From Anaeromassilibacillus senegalensis (GTDB lineage Bacteria; Bacillota; Clostridia; Oscillospirales; Acutalibacteraceae), in assembly GCF_001261775.1 (NCBI RefSeq), contig NZ_LN868538.1:62001-126000 (forward strand): a stretch of DNA of 64,000 bases. Reading direction: 5' to 3'. Both the position numbers and the translations under genes were made by a program. Positions 1-7,934 of the stretch are shown here, piece by piece; position 1 is the stretch's first letter, and each line of letters opens with the position of its first letter. The notes under the pieces are model-generated. The model did no database searches. It was not told the DNA's origin and worked only from the letters and a program-made list of their open reading frames with translations.

Positions 1-478
1 GCACAATGATCTTTGTGCGCTGGGCGTCGCCGCGCGCGCGGTGGTATGCCTTGATCAGCAGAAGTCCCGTCAGCTCACCATGCGCGCCCGCCGCAGGCTG
101 AAAGGTCATGGTATCCATCCCCGTCACCTTACAAAGGATTTCCTCCGCCTTTGCCAACACCTCCAGGCTTCCCTGAACCGTGTGCTCCGGCTGAAGCGGA
201 TGCACGCCGGTAAAGCCCGCCAACCCGGCCATCTCCTCATTCAGTGCGGGATTGTATTTCATTGTGCAGGAGCCGAGGGGGTAAAACCCGTCGTTGACGC
301 CGTGCACACACTTTGCCAGCTCCGTATAATGGCGGCTGATGTCTGTTTCGGAAAGCTCCGGCAGATGCGGCGGCGCTTTCCGTACAAACGTCTCCGGAAT
401 CGCCGCCATGGGGACGTCGCAGTCCGGCAGAAGGGTACAGGCCCTTCCCGGAACGCTCTTTTCAAAAATCAGTTTCAT
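1..478 (-). CDS. gcvPB: Glycine dehydrogenase (decarboxylating) subunit 2, partial
   Basis: This is the N-terminal part (about 159 codons) of the PLP-binding subunit of the P protein, which decarboxylates glycine and passes the aminomethyl group to lipoyl-GcvH. The translation begins MKLIFEKSVPGR and contains the family-typical segments GVNDGFYPLGSCTMKYNP and PAAGAHGELTGL. The PLP lysine lies further downstream, outside the window. The start ATG at 478 overlaps the gcvPA stop by 4 bp (ATGA), so the two subunits are translationally coupled. The gene is cut by the left edge of the window, not by mutation. Confidence 0.95.
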   Translation of the reverse strand, partial: MKLIFEKSVPGRACTLLPDCDVPMAAIPETFVRKAPPHLPELSETDISRHYTELAKCVHGVNDGFYPLGSCTMKYNPALNEEMAGLAGFTGVHPLQPEHTVQGSLEVLAKAEEILCKVTGMDTMTFQPAAGAHGELTGLLLIKAYHRARGDAQRTKIIV

Positions 479-1791
479 ACGCTCGCCGCCTCCTTTAACA
501 ATGCGACCAGCTGGTCTATTTGTTCCTTCGTATTCTTTTCGGTTGTACACCAGAGGATGCCATTTTCCACCGGGAGGCCGCCCAGAATATCGTTTTCCTC
601 CAGTACGGTGAGAAGCGCCTCCGCCGGAACCGGGGTTTTGGTTACGAATTCATGGAAGAAATCCGCGGCGTACGTCAGCGAAAAGCCGGGAAGCGCGCAG
701 ATTTGCTCCGCCAGATAGTGCGCCTTGGAATAGCAGAGCGCCGCCGTTTTCTGCATTCCCGCAGGACCCATCGCCGCCATGTAGACGGAGGCCGTCATGG
801 CGCAGAGCGCTTCATTGGAACAAATATTGGAAGAGGCTTTCTCCCGGCGGATGTGCTGTTCGCGCGCCTGCAGCGTCAGCACATAACAGCGCCGGCCCGC
901 CGCGTCCGCCGTCTCACCCACAATGCGGCCCGGCAGCTTGCGGAACAGCTCCTTGGTGCAGGCCATAAAGCCCAGGTATGGCCCACCGAACGAAAGCGGC
1001 ATGCCCAGCGGCTGGCCTTCTCCCACAGCAATATCCGCGCCGCATTCGCGCGGGGTTTTCAAAACTGCGGCGGCGATCGGATTGACGCCCATGATGAACT
1101 TTGCACCGGCCGCGTGCACCAGTTCTCCCAGCGCTTCCGCATCCTCGATCAAGCCGTTGAAATTGGGCTGCTGCATGTAGAAACAAGCGTCCGTGTTGCA
1201 GAGAAGTTCCCGCAGCGACTCCAAATCCGTCGCACCGTCCTTTGCGGGAACCAGAACCGCCTCCGCATCCGCGCCCTCACAGTAAGTGAGGATGGTCTGA
1301 ATGACCATCGGATGCGTAGCGGCAGAAATCAGAACGCGGCTGCGCTTGCGGTCACGGCACATTGCGGCGGCTTCCGCGGCGGCGCACGCACCGTCATATA
1401 CCGAGGCATTGGAGGCATCCATACCGGTCAGCTCACAGATCATTGTCTGGTATTCAAAAATGGACTGGAGGATGCCTTGACTGATCTCCGCCTGATACGG
1501 TGTATAAGCTGTCAAAAACTCCTCCTTGGAGGTCACACGGCGGACAATCGCCGGGATATAGTGGTTATATGCGCCCGCGCCGCGGAAAACAGAACCGAAT
1601 AGATGATTTTTTTCCGCCATTTTTTGGATAGCAGCGGAAACCTCCAGCTCCGATTGTCCGTTTTCCAGCTGTAAATCCGGCATCCGGATGGATGCCGGGA
1701 CATCCGTGTAAAGGTCCTCCAAGGAGGAAACGCCGACGGTCCGCAGCATTTCCTGCCGCTGCTCCGCAGTGGATGGAACATAGCTTCCCAT
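475..1791 (-). CDS. gcvPA: Glycine dehydrogenase (decarboxylating) subunit 1
   Basis: First half of the split P protein of the glycine cleavage system, the form common in Firmicutes; it works as a heterotetramer with GcvPB in the cytoplasm. The protein starts MGSYVPSTAEQRQEML, the usual GcvPA N terminus, and carries NYIPAIVRR-like and TPYQAEISQGILQSIFEYQT segments (the latter seen as YTPYQAEISQG). The start at 1791 is preferred over an ATG nine bases upstream because the AAAGGA ribosome site sits about nine bases before it and would abut the upstream ATG. Length 438 residues is normal. It follows gcvH after 38 bp and overlaps gcvPB by 4 bp. Confidence 0.95.
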   Translation of the reverse strand: MGSYVPSTAEQRQEMLRTVGVSSLEDLYTDVPASIRMPDLQLENGQSELEVSAAIQKMAEKNHLFGSVFRGAGAYNHYIPAIVRRVTSKEEFLTAYTPYQAEISQGILQSIFEYQTMICELTGMDASNASVYDGACAAAEAAAMCRDRKRSRVLISAATHPMVIQTILTYCEGADAEAVLVPAKDGATDLESLRELLCNTDACFYMQQPNFNGLIEDAEALGELVHAAGAKFIMGVNPIAAAVLKTPRECGADIAVGEGQPLGMPLSFGGPYLGFMACTKELFRKLPGRIVGETADAAGRRCYVLTLQAREQHIRREKASSNICSNEALCAMTASVYMAAMGPAGMQKTAALCYSKAHYLAEQICALPGFSLTYAADFFHEFVTKTPVPAEALLTVLEENDILGGLPVENGILWCTTEKNTKEQIDQLVALLKEAASV

Positions 1792-1829
1792 GGTGCACAT
1801 TCCTTTCTTTATGTACTAGAACGACAGAA

Positions 1830-2210
1830 TCAATTCTGCTCCTCACAGAAAGCCTGGTAAGCAACGGCATCCATCAGTTCGCCATATTCCGTAATATCGG
1901 TTACCTCAATGAGCCACGCGCCGTACGGGTCCTGGTTGATTGCTTCCGGCGCATCCAGCAGATCTGCATTGATTGCGGCGACCGTTCCCGTCACCGGGCT
2001 GTAAATATCGGAAACCGCCTTGACGCTCTCCACATCGGCAAAACTCTCGCCAACGGCGACAGAATCGCCCTCTTCCGGCAGATTGACGAATACCAGGTCG
2101 CCCAGCTGGTCCTGTGCAAAATCGGTCAGACCAATGCGCGCAGTTTTTTCACCGGTCTTTTCCACCCATTCGTGGGAATCCAGATACAGCAGATTTTCAG
2201 GAATATTCAT
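1830..2210 (-). CDS. gcvH: Glycine cleavage system H protein
   Basis: Lipoyl carrier protein of 126 residues that shuttles the aminomethyl intermediate between the P, T and L proteins. The lipoylation site is visible as ESVKAVSDIYSPVTG, with Lys64 the modified residue. The start ATG at 2210 has GGAGG seven to eight bases upstream; the reading frame stays open further upstream only as an antisense extension into gcvT and is not used. It lies 37 bp after gcvT. No lipoate ligase or dihydrolipoamide dehydrogenase is in the window, so those functions must be encoded elsewhere. Confidence 0.96.
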   Translation of the reverse strand: MNIPENLLYLDSHEWVEKTGEKTARIGLTDFAQDQLGDLVFVNLPEEGDSVAVGESFADVESVKAVSDIYSPVTGTVAAINADLLDAPEAINQDPYGAWLIEVTDITEYGELMDAVAYQAFCEEQN

Positions 2211-2247
2211 ATGAAAGCCCTCCAGTTTATTGATTTCGTTTTTTCTG

Positions 2248-3321
2248 TTATGCTCTTTTGTAGAACGGCAGCGGTACGACCTCCGCCGCAATCCGGCGTC
2301 CCCGCACCGATACCTCCACCTGCGTTCCAACCGCCGCACTTGCCTTGTCAAGATACGCCATGGCATAGCCGGCGCCCAGATAGGGACAGTGCGTACCGGA
2401 CGTCGTCTTTCCAACTTCCGTCTCTCCGGCATAAACGGTTTCATGCTCACGGATAATCCCGCGTCTCGTAACCTTCAGCCCTACGCGGACGCGGACCGGC
2501 TCTCCCCGCGCGATCAATGCACTCTTTCCAATAAAGTTCGGCTTTTCCAGCTTGACGGCAAAGCCCAGGCCGGCGGAAATCGGGTCCGTTTCATCGTCCA
2601 GCTCATGACCATACAGCGGCATTGCCGCTTCCAAACGCAGCGTATCACGCGCACCCAGACCGCACGGAACCGCGCCTTCCCGGTACAGAGCGTCCCAAAC
2701 GGCGGCCGCGCCGGACGGGTCCATATACAGCTCGTATCCGAATTCGCCTGTGTATCCGGTACGGGAGATCATGCAGTCCACCCCTGCGACGGATACATGC
2801 TCCACAAAGGAATAATACTTTTTCGGCAGCGCTTCTTCCGGTACAAATTTGGTGATCATTGCCTTGGCGTCCGGGCCCTGCAGGGCAATTTGCGCCGTCC
2901 GGTCGGAAATGTCCTCCAGAGTTGCTTCTCCACGCAGATGACCGCGCAGCCAATTTACGTCCTTTTCCGTGTTGGACGCGTTGAGCACCAGGAAAAAGCG
3001 CTCTTCTCCGCAGCGATACACAATCAGGTCGTCAACCACACCGCCCCGCTCGTTCAACATCAGGGTGTAGCGCGCGCCGCCGATGGGCATCCCTGAAAAA
3101 TCGTTGGAGAGAATGGCATTGAGGTTCTTTTCCGCGTCAGGGCCTTCCAGGACAGCCTCCCCCATGTGGGATACATCGAACAGACCTGCATGCTCCCGCA
3201 CTGCCATGTGTTCTGCAATGACGCCGGTTTTGTACTGAACCGGCAACAGGAATCCAGCAAAGGGAACCACCCGTCCCCCCAACTCTACATGCCGTTCATA
3301 AAGGGGCGTTCTCTTCTCCAT
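2248..3321 (-). CDS. gcvT: Aminomethyltransferase (glycine cleavage T protein)
   Basis: Transfers the methylene group from aminomethyl-lipoyl-GcvH to tetrahydrofolate, releasing ammonia. The 357-residue protein has the typical start MEKRTPLYERHVELGG, the folate-binding region MGEAVLEGPDAEK and the conserved SRTGYTGEFGYELY motif. The start at 3321 is chosen because AAAAGGAGG lies just upstream; an in-frame upstream extension would run into the riboswitch terminator. It is the first gene of the gcvT-H-PA-PB operon and is directly controlled by the glycine riboswitch upstream. Confidence 0.96.
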   Translation of the reverse strand: MEKRTPLYERHVELGGRVVPFAGFLLPVQYKTGVIAEHMAVREHAGLFDVSHMGEAVLEGPDAEKNLNAILSNDFSGMPIGGARYTLMLNERGGVVDDLIVYRCGEERFFLVLNASNTEKDVNWLRGHLRGEATLEDISDRTAQIALQGPDAKAMITKFVPEEALPKKYYSFVEHVSVAGVDCMISRTGYTGEFGYELYMDPSGAAAVWDALYREGAVPCGLGARDTLRLEAAMPLYGHELDDETDPISAGLGFAVKLEKPNFIGKSALIARGEPVRVRVGLKVTRRGIIREHETVYAGETEVGKTTSGTHCPYLGAGYAMAYLDKASAAVGTQVEVSVRGRRIAAEVVPLPFYKRA

Positions 3322-3353
3322 AATGGGCCTCCTTTTCTTTCCGGGTAAATTTG

Positions 3354-3391
3354 GACAAAAAAACGGGGCGCACAAAAACTGTGCGCCCCGT
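3354..3391 (-). terminator. Riboswitch expression platform: intrinsic terminator before gcvT
   Basis: An 11-bp perfect stem (3363-3373 paired with 3381-3391, GC-rich core GGGGCGCAC) with a 7-nt loop is followed on the minus strand by seven U residues. It sits between the second glycine aptamer and gcvT, so read-through should be the regulated step: the known glycine riboswitches of gcv operons turn expression on when glycine binds. Confidence 0.9.
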
Positions 3392-3396
3392 CATAT

Positions 3397-3541
3397 AACC
3401 TGAAAGATTCTCCCGGATTGGGATTGCTTCTTCGGTGCCGCAATGCGGCTTTTCGGAGTTTTGTCCGATACCGGTCCTTTTGCCTGAGAGTTTTTTGCAT
3501 AGCCCCTTCGGCGCCGCATCAACGGTCTCTCCCGGTATCTT
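3397..3541 (-). promoter_or_regulatory. Tandem glycine riboswitch
   Basis: On the minus strand the first aptamer shows GGGAGAGACCG, GCCGAAGGGG and the hallmark ACTCTCAGGCAAAAGGACCG. The second aptamer follows after a short linker with CACCGAAGAAGCAA and AATCTTTCAGG. Aptamer order, spacing and placement ahead of gcvT match the classical two-aptamer class. A terminator hairpin follows immediately. The call is based on sequence motifs; boundaries are good to within a few bases. Confidence 0.93.
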
Positions 3542-3691
3542 CACCCAGATATTCTATTTGTTTCAAGTATAGGAAAAATTTCCTGCTAAGTCAAGTGCTA
3601 TCCGGAAGTTTTTCAAAAAAGCCGCGGCGCCACTTCTGCAATCTATTTTATGCGGTGCCTCTCTCAATCATGCAATGTGATCCGGTTGCGT

Positions 3692-3976
3692 TTAATACCA
3701 GGAATTTCCACAGCCACAACCGCAGCCCGATCTGGAGCCGCAGCCACAGCCCGCATTTGCACCACAGCCCCAGTTAGAGCCGCAGCCACATCCGCTAGCG
3801 TTGGCAACAGCGCTTTCCGCAGCGGCGGCAGCGCACCCACATCCGCTGCCTACCGCATCTACAGCCATACCGCAGCCCCCTGCCGCAGGCACATAATCCT
3901 GCAGAACAGCGACCCCGCCGTTTCCTCCACAGCATCCTCTGTTTCCGCATCCACACCAATTGTTGTTGCAACACAT
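3692..3976 (-). CDS. Small Cys/Gly-rich protein, possible spore-coat-type protein
   Basis: A 94-residue protein starting MCCNNNWCGCGNRGCCGGNG and ending in repeated GCGCG units. It has 17 cysteines and very many glycines; a single less biased stretch lies around residues 22-60. The start at 3976 is chosen because GGAGGG lies seven bases upstream; an upstream in-frame ATG at 3991 has no good ribosome site. No secretion signal or membrane segment is visible. The promoter matches the sigma-K pattern (4023-4051), which together with the composition suggests a cross-linked spore-coat or exosporium component. I recognise no named family; a RiPP precursor is a less likely alternative because no modification enzyme is nearby. 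Confidence 0.75.
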   Translation of the reverse strand: MCCNNNWCGCGNRGCCGGNGGVAVLQDYVPAAGGCGMAVDAVGSGCGCAAAAAESAVANASGCGCGSNWGCGANAGCGCGSRSGCGCGCGNSWY

Positions 3977-4022
3977 CAACGATCCCTCCATTATTATTTT
4001 TCTCGGGGTTGTCCCCGCCTTA

Positions 4023-4051
4023 TAAACTATGCCAAGGTGGACAGGATTGTG
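4023..4051 (-). promoter_or_regulatory. Sigma-K-like promoter of the Cys/Gly-rich gene
   Basis: On the minus strand CACA (4048-4051), a 16-base spacer, and CATAGTTTA (4023-4031) fit the mACm-N16-CATAnnnTA pattern of sigma-K. The predicted transcript would carry a leader of about 40 nt with a small GGGG-ACAA-CCCC stem-loop. This is a pattern match only; a vegetative promoter cannot be excluded. Confidence 0.5.
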
Positions 4052-4081
4052 ACAAATCGGTTCTGTTCTTGTGTTTTCCTT

Positions 4082-4110
4082 TTGCATTGTTCGGAAAATG
4101 CGGATATAAT
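4082..4110 (+). promoter_or_regulatory. Vegetative promoter of tdk
   Basis: TTGCAT at 4082-4087 and a perfect TATAAT at 4105-4110 are separated by 17 bases. The start codon of the thymidine kinase is 36 bases downstream of the -10 element. Confidence 0.8.
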
Positions 4111-4145
4111 AAGGAAAAATGCGAAAAGAACGGGAAGCGATTGTT

Positions 4146-4721
4146 ATGCCAAAGCTCTATTTTAAATATGGCGCAATGAACAGCTCCAAATCAGCAAACG
4201 CGCTGATGGTCAAATTCAACTACGAAGAACAGGGGTATCGTGTCGCACTGTTGAAACCCAGCGTCGACAACCGCGACGGTGCAAACCTTGTCAAATCCCG
4301 CATTGGTTTGGAAGAACGCTGTTATGTCATTGACAGTCAGGTCAATCTGCTGGACTGGTTCCATCAACATCCGGAATATCAGGTATGGATTATTGACGAG
4401 GCACAGTTTCTCACGCCGGAGCAGGTAGAGCAGCTTAAGGACCTGGCAGTAGACCAGATTCCCATTCTCTGCTTCGGCTTAAAAACCGACTTTCAGACCC
4501 ATCTGTTCCCTGCAAGCAAACGCCTATTTGAATTGGCCGACTCCCTCTCCGAGATTAAATCCGTCTGCCGCTGCGGCCGGAAAGCGGAGGTAAACGCCAG
4601 AATCCGAAATGGTAAAATCGTGCGGGATGGGGAGCAGATTCTGATTGGCGGCAATGAAAGCTATCTTGGGATGTGCTATAAATGTTGGCGGGACGAAAAC
4701 TTTACGGTAAAGAACGCCTGA
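4146..4721 (+). CDS. tdk: Thymidine kinase
   Basis: Type II thymidine kinase of 191 residues that phosphorylates thymidine to dTMP in the salvage pathway. The P-loop is GAMNSSKS (residues 9-16), the DEAQF motif with the catalytic Glu is at 84-88, and a structural zinc site is formed by Cys141, Cys143, Cys177 and Cys180. The start MPKLYFKYGAMNS is preferred to an upstream in-frame ATG at 4119 because it matches the family N terminus and has GGGAAG eight bases before it. It is transcribed alone from a strong promoter and ends in a strong terminator. Confidence 0.95.
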   Translation: MPKLYFKYGAMNSSKSANALMVKFNYEEQGYRVALLKPSVDNRDGANLVKSRIGLEERCYVIDSQVNLLDWFHQHPEYQVWIIDEAQFLTPEQVEQLKDLAVDQIPILCFGLKTDFQTHLFPASKRLFELADSLSEIKSVCRCGRKAEVNARIRNGKIVRDGEQILIGGNESYLGMCYKCWRDENFTVKNA

Positions 4722-4723
4722 TG

Positions 4724-4775
4724 AAAAAACAAGCGGAAAGCTCTTTTTTGCACAGAGCTTTCCGCTTGTTTTTTC
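4724..4775 (+). terminator. Intrinsic terminator after tdk
   Basis: A near-perfect stem built from AAAACAAGCGGAAAGCTCT and its complement, with a short T-rich loop and a run of T residues on the 3' side. Confidence 0.9.
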
Positions 4776-4847
4776 ATTGACAAACCGGTTTTCACTCCAA
4801 AACTCATCCGGTTACTTATCTCATTTTCTAAAATTAAATTATTCTAA

Positions 4848-4876
4848 TTGATTTTTTCGACATGTTTCATTATAAT
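4848..4876 (+). promoter_or_regulatory. Promoter of the DeoR-type regulator
   Basis: TTGATT at 4848-4853 and TATAAT at 4871-4876 with a 17-base spacer, about 50 bases before the start codon. Confidence 0.6.
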
Positions 4877-4924
4877 AATACTAAAGATTCAAAATAGAGT
4901 CTTACAGATAAAGGGGGGCTTACC

Positions 4925-5686
4925 ATGCGTTCACAGAGGATTCAGCAAATTGAAGCATACATCAACGAACATAAGACGGTTACGCTGGACCAGATCTGCG
5001 AATCTTTCCAAGTCTCAAAGAGCACCATCCGGCGGGATCTGGATGAAATCCTGGCAGACAGCCGCTACAAAAAGATTTACGGTGGGATCACCGTCCAGAC
5101 ACAAAAAGCCCAGGCCTCTTTTGATGAACGCAATATTGCCCAGTTGGGAGAGAAGAAGCGCATCGCCGCTTTAGCGGCAGAGCAGGTGCGCGATGGAGAT
5201 ATTATATTTATCGATTCCGGCACAACGACCCTGCATATGATTGAAACGCTTTCCAAACGGGACAACCTGACTATTTTGACCAACCATTTGGAAATCATAT
5301 ACCGGGCGATCCCCTATCCAAATATTAACGTAATTGCCCTTTCCGGCCAACTGAATCGAAAGACTCTATCCTTTACAGACGCAGGCTCGGTACAGGAGCT
5401 GAAAAACTATAACATCAGCAAGGCTTTTCTTTCAACCTCTGGTCTCTCTATTGCCAGCGGCGTTACCAACTCCTCCCCGATGGAATCGGAAATTAAGCGT
5501 ATGGCTGTACAACGCAGCCGGCAGGTCTTCCTGCTGGCGGATCATACCAAGTACAATACCGCTTCCCTGGTCACTTATTGCGGTCTGGAACAGATTCATG
5601 TGTTGGTTACAGATGCCCGCCCACCGGTGGATATCATCCAATTTTTAGAGGATCACCAGATTTCAATTCTGACTGCCGAAGAATAA
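4925..5686 (+). CDS. DeoR/GlpR family transcriptional regulator
   Basis: A 253-residue regulator with an N-terminal winged helix-turn-helix (about residues 5-55, VTLDQICESFQVSKSTIRRD) and a DeoR C-terminal sensor domain containing IFIDSGTTTLHM and LTNHLEI. Proteins of this family bind phosphorylated sugars and usually repress a neighbouring sugar catabolic operon. Here there is no such operon: upstream is tdk with its own terminator and downstream genes converge from the other strand, so it is an orphan regulator of unknown targets. The start is supported by AAAGGGGGG ahead of the ATG. Confidence 0.92.
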   Translation: MRSQRIQQIEAYINEHKTVTLDQICESFQVSKSTIRRDLDEILADSRYKKIYGGITVQTQKAQASFDERNIAQLGEKKRIAALAAEQVRDGDIIFIDSGTTTLHMIETLSKRDNLTILTNHLEIIYRAIPYPNINVIALSGQLNRKTLSFTDAGSVQELKNYNISKAFLSTSGLSIASGVTNSSPMESEIKRMAVQRSRQVFLLADHTKYNTASLVTYCGLEQIHVLVTDARPPVDIIQFLEDHQISILTAEE

Positions 5687-5721
5687 GTTGTTTAAAGCCT
5701 GTCCCCAGGAAAACATAAAGA

Positions 5722-5772
5722 AGAGAGGGCCTTCAATCGTAGGACAGAAGTACGATTGAAAGCCCTCTCTTT
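5722..5772. terminator. Bidirectional terminator between deoR-type gene and sortase module
   Basis: A stem of about 20 bp (AGAGAGGGC-TTCAATCGTA with its complement, one bulged base) separates convergent genes; T-rich ends occur in both directions. Confidence 0.85.
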
Positions 5773-5776
5773 GTGT

Positions 5777-6664
5777 TTATCCTTTGGGTACATTTTCTGT
5801 TTCCAGCGGTGGCCTTTTTCCCGCCCGCCGTATCCCTTGAACCGCCAGTAAAACGATCGCCAGCAACAACAGGATTCCCGCAGCCAGCAGGAATGCATAT
5901 AGCGTCCTCGTGAGCAACAGCGTACTGAACGCATACATCGCCTGGCTGAAAATACCAATTTTCCCGATTTTTCTGGAGAACAATATTCCCAGAGGCACCA
6001 CAGCGGATAAAAGCGCCGCACCGGCCAACCCGCCATACAGCCAATAAAGGCACCGGCCGCTTTTTCGATTCAGCCATGTTATTATCGCGGCGCATAGTAC
6101 GGACAGGCATGCAAGTACGGCAAGACCCGCATACAGCGGCGTCTTTGCTTTGACAAGCAGCCCTCCAATCCGGTCCGCATAGGGAATCCGGACCGCCTCT
6201 CCATATACCTCCGCACAGGTTTCCGCCAAACTTTGCAGGTCATTCTCCTTGTCCGCATCAACGGCGGTCCCCCGCCTGACTGCTTCTTCTAAAAAAGCCG
6301 TATACAGGCTGGAGTGAACCAATTCCTCGTTGGTTTCCAAGGACGTCCCTGTATATAAGCTGTGCAGCTGGCGGGCTGCATCCGCTTCCAGCATTTCTTC
6401 CGAAACAATTTGTGAAAATTTTTCCTCCCAGAAGGCTTCTTCAAAGCCGCCGACTCCTCCGTATGCAATAAATTCATCCCGTATTTCCCCAGCAAGCAGT
6501 GAAACATACCGACTCTCTGCTAGAATTTGCCTCGCAAACCCCTCTTGTAAAATTGTCTGACTGAACACCAGGCAAAGAATCGCCAGATACAGAAAGAACG
6601 AGAGCAGGAACGAAAAGATTCCATTGACCGCCCATGCGGCACGGCGTTTATTTTCGTGATTCAT
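5777..6664 (-). CDS. Multi-pass membrane protein of the sortase module, unknown function
   Basis: A 295-residue protein with one transmembrane segment near the N terminus (about 14-36), an extracytoplasmic region of roughly 130 residues rich in Glu, and three further transmembrane segments in the C-terminal half, ending in a basic tail. The start at 6664 is chosen because AGGAG lies seven bases upstream, inside the end of the sortase gene; the gap to the sortase stop is 10 bp. Position as last gene of the module, ahead of the terminator, suggests a membrane partner of the sortase or its substrates. I do not recognise the family. Confidence 0.75.
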   Translation of the reverse strand: MNHENKRRAAWAVNGIFSFLLSFFLYLAILCLVFSQTILQEGFARQILAESRYVSLLAGEIRDEFIAYGGVGGFEEAFWEEKFSQIVSEEMLEADAARQLHSLYTGTSLETNEELVHSSLYTAFLEEAVRRGTAVDADKENDLQSLAETCAEVYGEAVRIPYADRIGGLLVKAKTPLYAGLAVLACLSVLCAAIITWLNRKSGRCLYWLYGGLAGAALLSAVVPLGILFSRKIGKIGIFSQAMYAFSTLLLTRTLYAFLLAAGILLLLAIVLLAVQGIRRAGKRPPLETENVPKG

Positions 6665-6674
6665 ATGCTCTCTC

Positions 6675-7358
6675 CTATTCATACAGGTCGATCTGCGGAC
6701 CCGACAAGTAGCTTCCATAGACAAAATACCGTTCCTGTGTCAGCCCCAACGCGTCGAACGGATAGCAAGTGTACAGGACAATATTTTCTTCCGCGGTTTC
6801 CAGGTCATAGGCCGATTGATCTGTTGCCTGCAGTACCTTGCTTTCGGTTATTTCGTAACGGTATGTCCCGTAATTGGTCTCAACGGTAATGACCGCGCCC
6901 TCCCGGGCACTTCCCAAATCATGAAAGAAGGTATTGTTGTGGCCCCCAATCAGAACCGTTTTTCCGTAACCAGGCAGACCGCTGCCGTTGTACACGCCGA
7001 CACCGTTCTTAAACTCCTGGTTGCTGTCTCCAAAGAACAGTTTGGCGTCAACCTGCGTCCCCTCAATGGTAAGTTTGCCGAACTGGTCACCAAAGCCGGG
7101 GACCGTGATCTCCGAAGCTTTGAGCTTCCCGGTATCCGGCCGGCTTTCTGCCTGTTCTTCAAAGATATTCTGATATTCTGCGTGGTGCTGCGGGCGTTCC
7201 TGCAAAAACGCCAGGTCTATAAAGGACATAGCAGTCCCCAGCAGCGAGCCCACAGATAAATACAGAATGAGATATCCAATTGCACAAAACAGAATTGGGA
7301 CTCCGATAAACGACAGCGCAGGCAAAAGCCTGCGCTGTCCCCGATTATGCCTCTTCAT
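6675..7358 (-). CDS. Class D sortase
   Basis: A 227-residue membrane-anchored transpeptidase that cleaves a sorting signal and attaches the protein to the cell wall. It has one N-terminal transmembrane segment (about 16-40). The catalytic triad is visible: His140 in LIGGHNNTFF, Cys198 in LYTCYPF and Arg210 in QERYFVYG. The TCYPF context is typical of class D enzymes. The start MKRHNRGQRR at 7358 overlaps the end of the upstream substrate gene by 14 bp, so the two are coupled. In some Bacillus species class D sortases act during sporulation; that role is only a possibility here. Confidence 0.92.
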   Translation of the reverse strand: MKRHNRGQRRLLPALSFIGVPILFCAIGYLILYLSVGSLLGTAMSFIDLAFLQERPQHHAEYQNIFEEQAESRPDTGKLKASEITVPGFGDQFGKLTIEGTQVDAKLFFGDSNQEFKNGVGVYNGSGLPGYGKTVLIGGHNNTFFHDLGSAREGAVITVETNYGTYRYEITESKVLQATDQSAYDLETAEENIVLYTCYPFDALGLTQERYFVYGSYLSGPQIDLYE

Positions 7359-7917
7359 ACAGCCGGAATCTGCGGGCTGCCCACAGCGCACCGCCTGCCA
7401 GAACGACCAGCGTACCAGCAGAAGCAATCAGGCCAAGGGGCTGCCAGTCTCCGCCGGTCTTCTTGATCGGTTTTGCCGCGCTGAAAACTGTTTTGCCCGA
7501 CGCATCCGTACCAACCAGCGTATTTTTATCGTAGCCGACTTTTAAATCAGCCACAGCCGCCGCTTTCTGAACATCGCTTACGATTTGATTCAGCAGCGTT
7601 TTACCGGACTTTTTCAGCTCGGCAATGGAGGTCGCGCCGGTTTTCTGCGCTTCCTCCCTCACAAGGGATTTCGCATGGCCGATATAGCCAATGATTTCAT
7701 CTGCCTGCTCCGCCGTGAGATCTACCGTATTCAGATAGTTTTCCGCCTGGTTTAAATACTGCGCCGGCAGTTGAATGGTCGTCCCGTTGACGGAGACACC
7801 GCTGCGCAGTGCGGAAAGTACGCTCTGCTCATGCGTATTGAAACCGGCTGCGAAAGCGTTTGCTGAAAACAGTACAACCAACATAGAAATCCACAATGTG
7901 CATAATAGTCTTTTCAT
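7345..7917 (-). CDS. Small surface protein, likely sortase substrate with atypical IKKTG signal
   Basis: A 190-residue secreted protein: signal peptide 1-23 ending ANAFA, a helical acidic-to-neutral middle (FNTHEQSVLSALRSG and so on), then IKKTG (151-155), a hydrophobic segment (161-180) and the basic tail ARRFRLYEEA. This is the architecture of a cell-wall sorting signal, but the expected LPxTG-like Leu-Pro is replaced by Ile-Lys. The gene directly precedes and overlaps the class D sortase. GGAGG lies upstream of the ATG at 7917. Function beyond anchoring is unknown. Confidence 0.8.
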   Translation of the reverse strand: MKRLLCTLWISMLVVLFSANAFAAGFNTHEQSVLSALRSGVSVNGTTIQLPAQYLNQAENYLNTVDLTAEQADEIIGYIGHAKSLVREEAQKTGATSIAELKKSGKTLLNQIVSDVQKAAAVADLKVGYDKNTLVGTDASGKTVFSAAKPIKKTGGDWQPLGLIASAGTLVVLAGGALWAARRFRLYEEA

Positions 7918-7934
7918 CTAAAATCCTCCAGAAC

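Noticed and set aside
3418..3777. A 119-codon plus-strand frame across the gcvT leader
   Set aside because: It runs antisense through the glycine riboswitch, which explains the conserved sequence; no ribosome site.
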